NCBI RefSeq assembly: GCF_001969815.1
Contig: NZ_MRBK01000025.1
Location: 1 to 64,000 of the forward strand
Reading direction: 5' to 3'
Length of the DNA: 64,000 nt
DNA from: Bacillus swezeyi
Lineage (GTDB): Bacteria > Bacillota > Bacilli > Bacillales > Bacillaceae
The position numbers and the translations under genes were made by a program. Below are positions 28,460 to 37,039 of this stretch, piece after piece (position 1 is the stretch's first letter; the number at the start of each line of letters is the position of its first letter). The notes beneath the pieces were generated by a model. It did not search any database and was not told where the DNA came from. It saw only the letters and a program-made list of their open reading frames with translations.

Positions 28460-28845
28460 TGTGCCTCCTCCTTTATCGCTGCAATGGCTTCAACTTCCAC
28501 CAGACACCCGGCATATAAATGATTTGATGGAACAACTACTCTTGCCGGTTTATGATTGCCGAAGAAATGAGCATAGACCTCATTGATATCCGGCCAATAC
28601 TTTACATCTGGGGTATAAAGCCGGCATAATATCACATCTTCCTTGGCTAATCCCCGTTCCTTGAGGACCAGCTCCATATTTACCAATGCCTGTTTTGCTT
28701 CTTCTTTGATGCCCCCAGCTGGAATTTTCCCCGTTTCCGGATTCATCGACAACTGCCCTGAAATATAGAGAACACCATTGTGTTCCATGGCTGGCACGTA
28801 ATGGCCCCCATCACGTGTTGAATATTTCGTGTGTACAGGCTTCAA
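28456..28845 (-). CDS. RidA-family enamine/imine deaminase
   Basis: 129 residues with the RidA/YjgF/UK114 signature: YISGQLSMNPETG near residue 28 and a C-terminal VVPSNHLYAGCLVEVEAIA block. The conserved substrate arginine appears to lie in ARVVVPS. RidA proteins hydrolyse reactive 2-aminoacrylate and other enamines released by PLP enzymes. It lies between asparaginase and the D-threonine aldolase-like gene. A second, only distantly similar RidA is encoded upstream in the same cluster (31063-31446). Confidence 0.88.
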   Translation of the reverse strand: MKPVHTKYSTRDGGHYVPAMEHNGVLYISGQLSMNPETGKIPAGGIKEEAKQALVNMELVLKERGLAKEDVILCRLYTPDVKYWPDINEVYAHFFGNHKPARVVVPSNHLYAGCLVEVEAIAAIKEEAQ

Positions 28846-28866
28846 AATAATCTCCTCCTATCATTC

Positions 28867-29841
28867 CTAATATTTAAAGCTTGCCTCATCTATCTTCTGG
28901 TCAGCAGCCAGCAAAACAGCGAGTTTGATCCTTGCTTTCTTACTGTCATAGCTGCCGCCTAGTATGATTCCGGCGTCTGCATATGTTGAAGCACTTCCTT
29001 GGAATCCATATACTCCCTTGACTTCACCTTCGTCAGCACTTGTTGTCAGAACGACAGTAATCCCTTTCTCTACGGCTTTCTTTGCACTTTCTAATATTGC
29101 TGGAGCCGTATGGCCTCTTCCCGGCGCCTCAATAATGATTCCTGCACTCCCACATTCAACTGCATAATCTATAAACTTTCCGTCTGATCCAAGTGAACAC
29201 TTAATAAGTTCTACATTTGGCAATGGTTGAATCAGCTGATACGTCTCACGCTTGATTAATCTTTGATGAATTGCTATCTCATCTTGATCGGCCGTTCCCA
29301 AATAACCGAATCCCGGTGAAAAAAAACCATCAACATTTGACGCATGCTGTTTTTTTACATATCGAGCAGCAAAGACCCTCTCATTAAACAACACTGTTAC
29401 CCCTAAGCCTCGCGCATCAGGATGTGCCGCTAATAAGAAAGCTTGTCTTAGGTTCACAAATGCATCTGTACCTTCAAGTGTCGGTCCTCTTTGTGACCCT
29501 GTTAACACGACCTGCCTTTCATCAGAAATAACCAGATCAAGGAAATACGAAGTCTCTTCAAGGGTATCTGTTCCATGCGATATCACAATTCCGGCAACAT
29601 CTTCATTCCGGAAGAAACTCTCTATATTTTGCTTCAGAATGTCAAGGTGATGAAAAGTCATATGACTGCTTGACATTTGAAAGACTGACTTGATTTCAAT
29701 CTCTATATGAGAAGGCAGTCGACACATTTTAGAAAGCTCTTCACCTGTCATAGCACCTGCTTCTAATAGACCTGTTTCAGGATCAGGCTTACTTGCAATT
29801 GTACCGCCAGTACTCAGCAAAATGATTTTCTTGTTTTCCAT
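28867..29841 (-). CDS. L-asparaginase-family amidohydrolase
   Basis: 324 residues with both threonine motifs of bacterial asparaginases: STGGTIAS at 9-16 and SHGTDTLEET near 89-98, plus the QMSSSHMTF segment near 55. It hydrolyses asparagine or a related amide or D-amino acid amide to the acid and ammonia. No signal peptide, so it is cytoplasmic. In this operon, together with a threonine-synthase-like lyase and a D-aldolase, it may act on an uncommon substrate such as D-asparagine; this is an inference. Confidence 0.9.
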   Translation of the reverse strand: MENKKIILLSTGGTIASKPDPETGLLEAGAMTGEELSKMCRLPSHIEIEIKSVFQMSSSHMTFHHLDILKQNIESFFRNEDVAGIVISHGTDTLEETSYFLDLVISDERQVVLTGSQRGPTLEGTDAFVNLRQAFLLAAHPDARGLGVTVLFNERVFAARYVKKQHASNVDGFFSPGFGYLGTADQDEIAIHQRLIKRETYQLIQPLPNVELIKCSLGSDGKFIDYAVECGSAGIIIEAPGRGHTAPAILESAKKAVEKGITVVLTTSADEGEVKGVYGFQGSASTYADAGIILGGSYDSKKARIKLAVLLAADQKIDEASFKY

Positions 29842-29884
29842 GTTAACTCCCCCAATTCCATATTAAAGGTTTCTCTCTTAGTTC

Positions 29885-30988
29885 CTAATTAGATTTAATC
29901 CCAGCCCCGCATAATGGAATCACGATTTTTTCATCAGAAGAATGATCGTATTTTAAATATCCTGCATAGTTAGCCGCTGTTGTTGGCTCAACATAAAAGC
30001 CTTTACTAGCTAATGCTGTACGAGCTTTTAAAATCTCTTCCTCATTGGTTGTAATGATTTGGCCGTTTGTGGCACGGATGGCTTCTAATATTTGAGCAGA
30101 TCTTGCCGGTTTGGCAATCGCGATGCCCTCTGCAAGTGTTCCGCTGTTTTCGACGGGTTGAGCAGCTTGTCGATTGTTGATAAATGCCTTTGCCAACGGC
30201 GCACAATTCTCTGCCTGTATCGCAACCAGTCTTGGCATTTTGTCTATACATTTGTTCTCTAGTAATTCTTTAAATCCATAGTAAACCCCAAGTAATAACG
30301 TACCATTGCCAACTGGAATAATAAGCGTATCCGGCGCTCCATTCATTTGTTCCCAAATCTCAAAGGCATACGTTTTTGTTCCTTCATAGAAATATGGATT
30401 AAAAACGTGACTTGCATAGAATTTTTTCTCTATATTCACAGCCTTTTGCGCTGCTTCAGCCACATCTTCTCTTGTGCCTTCAATTTCGCGAACGTTGGCT
30501 CCATGCGCTTTCACCTGCGCGATTTTCTTAGGTGATGTCCCTTTTCCAAGAAAGATGTCACATGCGATGTCAGCCCGCTTGGCGTAAGCTGCAATAGATG
30601 TCCCTGCATTTCCGCTGCTGTCAGCTATCACATGCTTCACTCCCAGCTCTTTTGCCTTAGCCATTAATACAGCGGCACCGCGATCTTTAAAAGACAAAGT
30701 AGGCATCATATAATCCACTTTCACAAGAGTATTCGGCTCCCCGCTGTCTAACACGATGAAAGGTGTGTATCCCTCCCCCATCGTGATGCCGCTCCATATG
30801 GCGGAGTCACGATCAAATGGCATAGCATCAATATATCTCCACATAGAAGGAATGTCTTTGAGCACTTTTGAATCGGACCATTCTACTTTTTCTTTTACAA
30901 GGTCTAACACTCCGCCACACTGGCATTTCCACACCTGTTCAGACACATTGTATTTCGTACGGCAGGAATGACATTGATACTGTTCCAT
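29885..30988 (-). CDS. Threonine synthase-like PLP enzyme with zinc ribbon
   Basis: 367 residues, fold type II PLP family. The N-terminus carries a zinc ribbon (CHSC at 6-9 and CQC at 22-24). PLP Lys101 lies in SFKDRG, and the phosphate loop SSGNAGTS is near 125-132. Similar to threonine synthase, but in an operon with asparaginase and RidA proteins, with no homoserine genes nearby. This suggests a catabolic lyase (for example a dehydratase or ammonia-lyase on a hydroxy or diamino acid). The true substrate cannot be told. AGGAGG precedes the ATG. Confidence 0.85.
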   Translation of the reverse strand: MEQYQCHSCRTKYNVSEQVWKCQCGGVLDLVKEKVEWSDSKVLKDIPSMWRYIDAMPFDRDSAIWSGITMGEGYTPFIVLDSGEPNTLVKVDYMMPTLSFKDRGAAVLMAKAKELGVKHVIADSSGNAGTSIAAYAKRADIACDIFLGKGTSPKKIAQVKAHGANVREIEGTREDVAEAAQKAVNIEKKFYASHVFNPYFYEGTKTYAFEIWEQMNGAPDTLIIPVGNGTLLLGVYYGFKELLENKCIDKMPRLVAIQAENCAPLAKAFINNRQAAQPVENSGTLAEGIAIAKPARSAQILEAIRATNGQIITTNEEEILKARTALASKGFYVEPTTAANYAGYLKYDHSSDEKIVIPLCGAGIKSN

Positions 30989-31062
30989 TATTTTTAGACC
31001 TCCTATTATATATTTATTTATATTTTATATATTTTTTTATATGATTTAAGCAAAAAAATATA

Positions 31063-31446
31063 TTACAAACTGGCGATTGCTTCAATTTCAACCTGAAAAC
31101 CGTAATGCAGCTCGTTCGTCGGAACAACTGACCGTGCTGGGCGATAATCGTGAAAAAAACTCTGACAGACATTGTCAACACGATCTAACAAATTGATATC
31201 GTGAAGATATAGGGTTATCTTTACAATTTTTCCTTTATGGCTGCCGGCTTTTTTTAAGATATACTCTATATTTGACAATACCTGTAAAGTCTCTTCTTCA
31301 ATGATGCCAAATTTCTTTTCCTGCGTGATTGGATCAATGGCAAATTGCCCTGATACATAGACCGTGTTTTGATGAATCACAGCTAACGCATAATGACCGT
31401 TCGATTTTAAATTCCCTGCCTCAAAAATACTCTCCACTCCGCTCAC
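31063..31446 (-). CDS. Second RidA-family protein
   Basis: 127 residues with VYVSGQFAIDPITQ near 30 and ARSVVPTNELHYGFQVEIEA at the C-terminus, the RidA pattern. It overlaps the regulator stop by four bases (GTGA), so it is co-translated with it. Having two RidA proteins in one cluster points to PLP chemistry that releases enamines. A 74-base AT-rich gap follows before the threonine-synthase-like gene and may hold a further promoter. Confidence 0.85.
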   Translation of the reverse strand: MSGVESIFEAGNLKSNGHYALAVIHQNTVYVSGQFAIDPITQEKKFGIIEEETLQVLSNIEYILKKAGSHKGKIVKITLYLHDINLLDRVDNVCQSFFHDYRPARSVVPTNELHYGFQVEIEAIASL

Positions 31447-32129
31447 TCCGATTGTCTTTTTTTCACTTCATCTAAATAGCTGTAGACTGTTACCTTTGAA
31501 ATGCCTAATTGTTCTGCCACTTTATCAATGGCACCTTTCATGAGGAATATCCCCTTTTCATCCATAAATTTGATCAGCTCGATTTTTTCCCGGCGTTTCA
31601 TTAGGGAATGTTTGCGGTTCGCTACAATTTGTTCAATTAACTGATTCGTAATCTCTTCTACATTCTGAATGGAGGCTTCCTGTTCCGTCGTATTCGGAGT
31701 TTGTATTTGACTTTTCTTTTCCGTGCCAGGCATAAATGCATTTAACATTTCTTTCATTTGAATCAAGACATTCATGTCATAGTTGATGCAAAAAGCCCCA
31801 ATCACCTGCTGTTGGCCATCTCTAATGAGGGTAGTCGATGATTTTATTGTTCTCCCATCATCTGTTTGGATTTCATATCCAGCTAAGTAATCCGCTTTAA
31901 ATTCACCGGATAAAAGAACCTTTTTCACCAAGTGATCAAAGGATTGGCCAACCTCTCTTCCTGTTACATGATTGTTTATTGTGAAAATGACGGAAGACTG
32001 GGGGGTTGTCAAATCGTGAATGACGACCTCACAATTTGGACCAAACATTTCCCCTATCGTTTTTGCAAATGGTATATAACTTTTTAAAATCTGTTTTGCT
32101 TCAGTCAAACCTAAACACCTAACTTTCAT
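31443..32129 (-). CDS. YheO/DauR-like PAS-HTH transcriptional regulator
   Basis: 228 residues. Residues about 10-125 match the YheO PAS-like domain (FGPNCEVVIHDL, ... SSTTLIRDGQQQVIGAFCINYD) and 180-225 the HTH_22 helix-turn-helix (IDKVAEQLGISKVTVYSYLDEVKK). DauR, a member of this family, represses D-arginine catabolism in Pseudomonas, so the family often controls D-amino-acid use. It is the first gene of the operon, so autoregulation is likely. Upstream (32150-32210) is extremely AT-rich with TATAAT-like words. Confidence 0.85.
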   Translation of the reverse strand: MKVRCLGLTEAKQILKSYIPFAKTIGEMFGPNCEVVIHDLTTPQSSVIFTINNHVTGREVGQSFDHLVKKVLLSGEFKADYLAGYEIQTDDGRTIKSSTTLIRDGQQQVIGAFCINYDMNVLIQMKEMLNAFMPGTEKKSQIQTPNTTEQEASIQNVEEITNQLIEQIVANRKHSLMKRREKIELIKFMDEKGIFLMKGAIDKVAEQLGISKVTVYSYLDEVKKRQSE

Positions 32130-32469
32130 TTCCCTGCATTCATCTCAAGTGATTTAATTCTTGAATTCATTATATAATTTTTTTTAAAAAAATGAAACAA
32201 AAATATATTTTTTTATACATGGGATTGATCATTCATTACACTCATTTTTATTTTGGCCGCAAAATGGTTTGAGCTGTAAATAAACTACTAAATAATTGTT
32301 GTCGCATGCACATGTCACTGGTGCCATGATTGTTAAAGTAGCCATTATTAAAGGTTAATGACTATATCCGAGTAATGGATTAAACAATTCAAAATTTTTT
32401 TACGATTCTGTCAGAATGATATAATTAACATATAGATTCAATCCCCCACTCTAATTTCATGTCTAGGTG

Positions 32470-32650
32470 AGTTCATTAGCAGTTCCATTAATAACAATAT
32501 GCTAAGCCTTGAGATGTCCCCAGTTTTTTCAAAAAGGAAGCACAATTACTTAAAACAATTTCCTGTATGTTTGGATATGATGAAAAGTCAGGGGGAGTTA
32601 TGACCAGTGGTGGGAGCCTTGCTAATCTTCATGCTCTTACAGTAATATAA
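32470..32650 (+). pseudogene. Fragment of a PLP-dependent group II decarboxylase
   Basis: Two frames joined by an indel near 32530. The first reads NNMLSLEMSPVFS, the second ISCMFGYDEKSGGVMTSGG and SLANLHALTV, then stops at 32648. These are the middle motifs of DABA/aromatic decarboxylases. The N-terminus, PLP lysine region and C-terminus are missing. The 310 bases to its left (32160-32469) show no gene. Confidence 0.7.
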
Positions 32651-32700
32651 ATCTGGTAAAGAAACAGCAAATACTTTTAATGAGAACAGGAGTGATTCTT

Positions 32701-32923
32701 ATGGAACAAAAAATTTATGAATTGCTTCTTGAAATGCAAAAGAACTTGAAAAACGTGAAGCAAGACGTAAAAGGCTAAAGAACAGCTTGACCGTATTGAA
32801 CAGCATGGAAACGATAAGGTTGTTGCAATGCTTCAGAAATTGAATAGAGAACACAGGGTACTGAATAAAGATGTTGAGTATCTAGCTGGACAGGTCGGAA
32901 TACATGATATGGTACTTGACTGA
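32701..32923 (+). pseudogene. Frameshifted small coiled-coil gene
   Basis: ATG at 32701 with AGGAGTG upstream. It reads MEQKIYELLLEMQKNLKNVK, then shifts frame near 32775 and continues KAKEQLDRIEQHGNDKV and LNKDVEYLAGQVGIHDMVLD to 32923. The pattern is an amphipathic coiled coil of the kind found in small phage- or plasmid-associated Bacillus proteins. Family not recognised. One indel breaks it. Confidence 0.5.
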
Positions 32924-32999
32924 ATCACGAAACAAGGATGCACCGGTGTTTTTTAATCACCTTTTTTATGATCCTTCCTATTTTGTCAACGGTCTGGCT

Positions 33000-33033
33000 T
33001 GAACCTTTCGTGACTTTAGTCACGAGAGGTTCA
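33000..33033. terminator. Hairpin at the end of the IbrB/IbrA pair
   Basis: GAACCTTTCGTGACT pairs with AGTCACGAGAGGTTC (one G-U) around TTT or TT. It lies at the stop of the minus-strand ParB-like gene. No strong T-run follows, so its role as terminator is uncertain. Confidence 0.5.
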
Positions 33034-33035
33034 AT

Positions 33036-33563
33036 TCATATAATATCATCACTTTCCCATGCTTCTGAAAATTCATCTTCCGCAAACAAAGATGCGATGC
33101 CACTGATCTGTTTTAATCGCAAAAGTTCGTCTTGATCCATCCCGATATTTTCCATGATCCACGAATCACTAAGTCCCGCTTCCGTCAGTTGTCGAACAAT
33201 ATCTACCATAATATCAATCGAGTGCGTACCACGTGCTCGATTGTGCCGGATCGTACTTGCCATCCGATCGGATAAAGGTTTGTCAATGACAGAAACAGGT
33301 AAGCAATAATCCTCACGTTTTGCGATTTCTTCACATTGCTTCATCACCATATAACGGTGGAAACCGTCCACGATTTCGTAGCGATCTTCTTCCTTCAAAT
33401 AATAACAAACAATCGGCATCGTATAGCCATCTTCTAAAATGGATCGCTCCAATAGTTTCATTTCTGGTGGGGCAACAGAATTCGGATTGTAGGAATTTGC
33501 TTGAATCTTACTCATCGGTACCCGTAAGATATTGTATACTGGGCTTATAAAAGGTTTTCCCAT
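33036..33563 (-). CDS. ibrB: ParB-like protein, IbrB type
   Basis: 175 residues. A ParB N-terminal fold is seen: VPMSKIQANSYNPNSV, then YEIVDGFHRYMV near 62-73 and the HNRARGTHSI motif near 108, the ParB/Srx nucleotide-binding site. Paired with a PAPS-reductase-like DUF3440 protein, it matches the IbrA/IbrB pair first described in E. coli as activators of immunoglobulin-binding genes on a mobile element. The start lies inside the IbrA stop region (19-base overlap). Function in Bacillus unknown; CTPase or nuclease activity is possible for this fold. Confidence 0.78.
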   Translation of the reverse strand: MGKPFISPVYNILRVPMSKIQANSYNPNSVAPPEMKLLERSILEDGYTMPIVCYYLKEEDRYEIVDGFHRYMVMKQCEEIAKREDYCLPVSVIDKPLSDRMASTIRHNRARGTHSIDIMVDIVRQLTEAGLSDSWIMENIGMDQDELLRLKQISGIASLFAEDEFSEAWESDDII

Positions 33564-34858
33564 TGTTTCATTGCCTCCTTTTGCTTTTGCAACTCATCTT
33601 TCGTTTGTCCAAAGCCCATGTAATGACAAGAAGTGTCATTTTTTAAAATAGTAATACACATGCGCTTATATGAAGGAACCAATCGAAATCCTTTTATATG
33701 TACTTCATCGGGGTATACTTTGAAACGAATGACATGATACTCCTTCTTATATTTTCTCTTGTTTTTTGGTTTACCGAGGTTTTCAAAAACAAGATCAGTT
33801 TTCTCTAACTCTTTAACAACCGAGACAGGCAATGCGCCGCCTATTTCTACCCAATAGCGAATGGAAGCTTGAAATTTGCGCAGATATATGTCTCGTGTAT
33901 TCTTAGGTAGGGACTTTAAAAGAAAATTGGTGTAGGTTTTCCATGTATGTCCTGGCGGCAGAGAAACCGATTTATAACCAACGGCTTTTGTTCCACCGTA
34001 GATCGCCGCAAAATTAGCGCCGTTCACTCGCTCCACAAGACGGCTCCAAGCGGTCGGTTCAATGGCACGATACAACTTCAATGCATTCACCCCGCAATCA
34101 TGAAAGGGATTTGCTACCCGCATATCGTTCAACGAAACACCTGCCCGATAATACAGATCGTACAGTTGATTGTAATCAAAGCCGAATTTTCCATTAGCTA
34201 TCCATACATCATCTACTTTCCAATCATAAATCGGGTAGAAGTTAAAGAGGTTCATTGCGATCCGCTTACTATAGTTCAACTTTCCGTACATGGTAAAGGT
34301 GTCGTTTCTTGTCACGGCATGATAACGATTCAGACTTTCTTGTGCACGTATGCCAACAAGGATAGCCGTACGTTTTTTGCTTTTCTCTTTATGGAGCCAC
34401 TTTCCAAATTTAGTTTGAAAAGAATAGTCCGACATACCTACCTCAAAAAAATCGAACGGATGGTTGTCAAAGTTGATCACATTCTCCGGCATCTCTCGAA
34501 ACCAAATCTCTTTTTCTTCCGGGTTCCAAGGCATCCATGTAGATTGATACATGGAAACGCCACAAGATGCAGAAATTGGCATACAAAGATGGTAATAATG
34601 AAATTCCGGGTATTTGCCCATACAGCGCTTAACATATTCAATGGTTTGTTGATAGTTCCCTTCGTAGTCAATATGGTAGACGGACACTTGCGCATCGGGA
34701 TGGTGTTGTTCGTAATAAACATGCACCAATTCTAGCAACAAACCAGAATCTTTTCCGCCGGAAAAAGGCACCACAACATGGTCGAATCGTTGAAATATAT
34801 AGTCCAAACGCTCCATCGTAGCTTCATACACATTTTTTCCAAGATGAATTTTTCCCAT
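33545..34858 (-). CDS. ibrA: PAPS reductase-like DUF3440 protein, IbrA type
   Basis: 437 residues with the ATP-pyrophosphatase loop VPFSGGKDSG at 30-39 and an N-terminal PAPS reductase/adenine nucleotide alpha-hydrolase fold, followed by the long DUF3440-type C-terminus. No sulfate reduction genes are nearby. AGGAGC precedes the ATG. Pairs of this kind occur on prophages and islands; DndC in DNA phosphorothioation shares the same fold but needs DndD/E partners, which are absent. I treat it as an island-borne regulator or defence pair of unknown mechanism. Confidence 0.8.
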   Translation of the reverse strand: MGKIHLGKNVYEATMERLDYIFQRFDHVVVPFSGGKDSGLLLELVHVYYEQHHPDAQVSVYHIDYEGNYQQTIEYVKRCMGKYPEFHYYHLCMPISASCGVSMYQSTWMPWNPEEKEIWFREMPENVINFDNHPFDFFEVGMSDYSFQTKFGKWLHKEKSKKRTAILVGIRAQESLNRYHAVTRNDTFTMYGKLNYSKRIAMNLFNFYPIYDWKVDDVWIANGKFGFDYNQLYDLYYRAGVSLNDMRVANPFHDCGVNALKLYRAIEPTAWSRLVERVNGANFAAIYGGTKAVGYKSVSLPPGHTWKTYTNFLLKSLPKNTRDIYLRKFQASIRYWVEIGGALPVSVVKELEKTDLVFENLGKPKNKRKYKKEYHVIRFKVYPDEVHIKGFRLVPSYKRMCITILKNDTSCHYMGFGQTKDELQKQKEAMKQWENLL

Positions 34859-34859
34859 A

Positions 34860-35060
34860 TTAAGCTCCTATGTAGAGTTTATATTCTTCGTTGATTAATT
34901 CAGCTTCATAGATATCAAAGAATCGCTCTTTAAGTTCGTATGCTCGACCAAATAAAGGAAAATTATCAGTCTATACTTGCAACTTTAGTTGATCACCAAA
35001 GCTTTTAAGGTCTATCCGTCTCGTAAGAAGCACATAACGGTCTTTCATGAGTGTCTGCGT
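34860..35060 (-). pseudogene. Fragment of an ISL3-family transposase
   Basis: Reads DRYVLLTRRIDLKSFGDQLK and FPLFGRAYELKERFFDIYE with one internal stop between, ending at 34860. This is the middle of the DDE domain of ISL3/IS204 transposases. Termini and both ends of the gene are missing. It touches the ibrA start region, so the insertion or deletion that left it shaped this boundary. Confidence 0.65.
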
Positions 35061-35159
35061 TCTTTGTCTGACACGTTATTTTTGATCAAACTTTATATAC
35101 AGTAACAATGGCCATTCATTTTGATATCATGAAGGCTCTTTTATTAAATAAAGGATTTA

Positions 35160-35390
35160 TTATTTTTTCTCTTCTTTGAATGACAGATAGTGCTCGATTC
35201 CATCTAATATTCGTTCAAGTCCAAAATCGAAATCATCAGCTATAGGATTAGCATCTTCATTTTCCTTGGTATAAGCTCTTGACATTAAAACAGGATAAAG
35301 GTCTGGGTACCGTTCTTGTGTTACTAATTTTTCAAGTGTATCTCTATAGTCAAATCTACTAATTGTATTAGGACTTAGCCCATCTTATTA
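35160..35390 (-). pseudogene. C-terminal fragment of a TetR-class regulator
   Basis: Reads SRFDYRDTLEKLVTQERYPD and DFDFGLERILDGIEHYL to a stop at 35160, the end of the TetR_C domain found in tetracycline-type repressors. The DNA-binding half is missing. Surrounding sequence (35061-35159, 35391-35460) shows nothing. Confidence 0.6.
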
Positions 35391-35462
35391 GCCATTCATA
35401 TCCTTCATGATTATACCACACAAAATCTAACATATAATAGTAAGCGTTTTCTATTCAAGGTT

Positions 35463-35497
35463 AAAAAACCCCCTATCCGTTTAGGTTAGGGGGTTCA
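35463..35497. terminator. Strong hairpin terminator
   Basis: AAAAAACCCCCTA pairs with TAGGGGGTT around a 12-base loop; A-run on one side and TTC-rich sequence on the other. Sequence from 35498 to 35722 shows no gene. Confidence 0.6.
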
Positions 35498-35722
35498 TTT
35501 CTAAAGAGGCATATCGTCCAAACTTATCAACACATGCACAAGACTTCAATAGTACAATATAACTATCATGCGACAAAACTCTCTCTTAACCGCTTTTTCT
35601 TATATCATCATTTACATATTCAATTATTGAATTTACCAAAACTGCTGCCCCTGCCTACTTGAAATACATGATTCTCATGTTTTTCGTCCAGTTAATAAAA
35701 TCAAAAATGGTTCCTCACGCTT

Positions 35723-36934
35723 TTAAAGCGGTTCATTCAAGGCTGAACCCTCATTCGTTTTTTCTTTCCAAACCATTGTAAGACTCAGGCCGACAATCAT
35801 AACGATACCTGCAAAAAGGAAAGGATAATGTATGTTAACATCAAACAGAATACCGCCCAGAGCCGGGCCGAAAATATTCCCTAAGCTGGTGTAAGTGGAG
35901 TTCATGCCTGCTACGAAACCCTGCTGGTTGCCGGCAACTTTGGATAAAAACGTTGTTAAGGCCGGGCGCAGCAAATCAAACGCCAGAAAAATAAAACAAG
36001 TTACAAGCAAAACGGCTAAAAACCCTGATATGACAGCAGATACGAAAGCTAAGACCGCACCGGTGATTAAGCAAAGTTGAATCACCCTTTTCTCTCCAAG
36101 TTTATTGACCAATTTTCCGAATAATAAAACTTGAATAATGACGGCAACGATCGAACTAATCGTAATAATGGTGGCGATATCCTTTGGCGTGAAGCCGAAT
36201 TTATGATCAGAAAACAAGCTGAATACCGTTTCATAGGCTGATAAGCCGAAAGCCAGTACAAAGACAATAATAAATGCAATGAAATAGACTGGATGAATGG
36301 ATTTTTTTAAGTCTTTGAAGAAATTGGATTCCTTTGTATTTGACAAGAGTTGTTCGCGCTCTTTTTTCGGCAATGACTCTTTTAATATAAAAACGGAAGA
36401 GACAGCGGCCAAAAATGCTAAGGCTGCAGCGAAGAAGAACGGCATGCGAATGCCATAGCCGGAAATAAACCCTCCAGCCCCAGGCCCAATTATAAAGCCG
36501 GTACTAATAGATGCAGAAACATACCCCATAGCCTTCGACCTTTCCTCTAGGGTTGTAATATCTGCTACATACGCTGTTACGGCAGGCATGATAAAAGCGG
36601 CGCTTATGCCGCCCAATATCCTCGATAAATAAAGAATTGAAACATGGGTTCCTAAGCCGAAAATCAACTCTGAAATACTGAAGATCAGTAATCCGAAGAC
36701 AATCATTTTTTTTCTCCCGAAACGGTCAGCCCATCTTCCCGCAAAAGGTGAAATCATTAACTGGGAAATTGCAAAAACTGCAACAAGATAACCCATGGTG
36801 CTGCCGGATAAATTCATGATATTCATAAAAGAAGGCATAACCGGAATAATTAAACCGATGCCAAGAAATGCTATGAAAATGTTGCTTAATAGTATAATGA
36901 ATACCGTCTTTTGTTCTTTAATTGATTTTTTCAT
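35723..36934 (-). CDS. blt: Multidrug efflux transporter Blt (MFS)
   Basis: 403 residues, 12 membrane segments, highly similar to recalled B. subtilis Blt from residue 1 (KKSIxEQKT) to the end. MFS motif A GRWADRFGRKK lies at 66-76 and the antiporter motif C GFIIGPGAGG near 146. It exports cationic drugs and polyamines by proton exchange. It is divergent from bltR, with a MerR-type promoter between them. The acetyltransferase gene bltD that follows blt in B. subtilis is absent. Confidence 0.93.
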   Translation of the reverse strand: MKKSIKEQKTVFIILLSNIFIAFLGIGLIIPVMPSFMNIMNLSGSTMGYLVAVFAISQLMISPFAGRWADRFGRKKMIVFGLLIFSISELIFGLGTHVSILYLSRILGGISAAFIMPAVTAYVADITTLEERSKAMGYVSASISTGFIIGPGAGGFISGYGIRMPFFFAAALAFLAAVSSVFILKESLPKKEREQLLSNTKESNFFKDLKKSIHPVYFIAFIIVFVLAFGLSAYETVFSLFSDHKFGFTPKDIATIITISSIVAVIIQVLLFGKLVNKLGEKRVIQLCLITGAVLAFVSAVISGFLAVLLVTCFIFLAFDLLRPALTTFLSKVAGNQQGFVAGMNSTYTSLGNIFGPALGGILFDVNIHYPFLFAGIVMIVGLSLTMVWKEKTNEGSALNEPL

Positions 36935-36998
36935 CTTAAAACTCCTCTTTTATCTATCCATCTCTTTGATGGTCGAAGCTTCTTTCAAGTACAATAAA

Positions 36999-37029
36999 AT
37001 CATAAAGTATATGGTTACCGTATAGTCAA
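36999..37029 (-). promoter_or_regulatory. blt promoter with 19-bp spacer and BltR site
   Basis: On the minus strand TTGACT and TATGAT are separated by 19 bases holding the dyad ATACGGT/ACCATAT. An over-long spacer with a central dyad is the hallmark of MerR-family activation by DNA untwisting; BltR is encoded next door. Confidence 0.85.
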
Positions 37030-37039
37030 GGAGGTTTTT

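Noticed and set aside
33545-34858. DNA phosphorothioation (Dnd) system
   Set aside because: Only a DndC-like fold is seen; DndA, DndD and DndE are absent and the partner is ParB-like.
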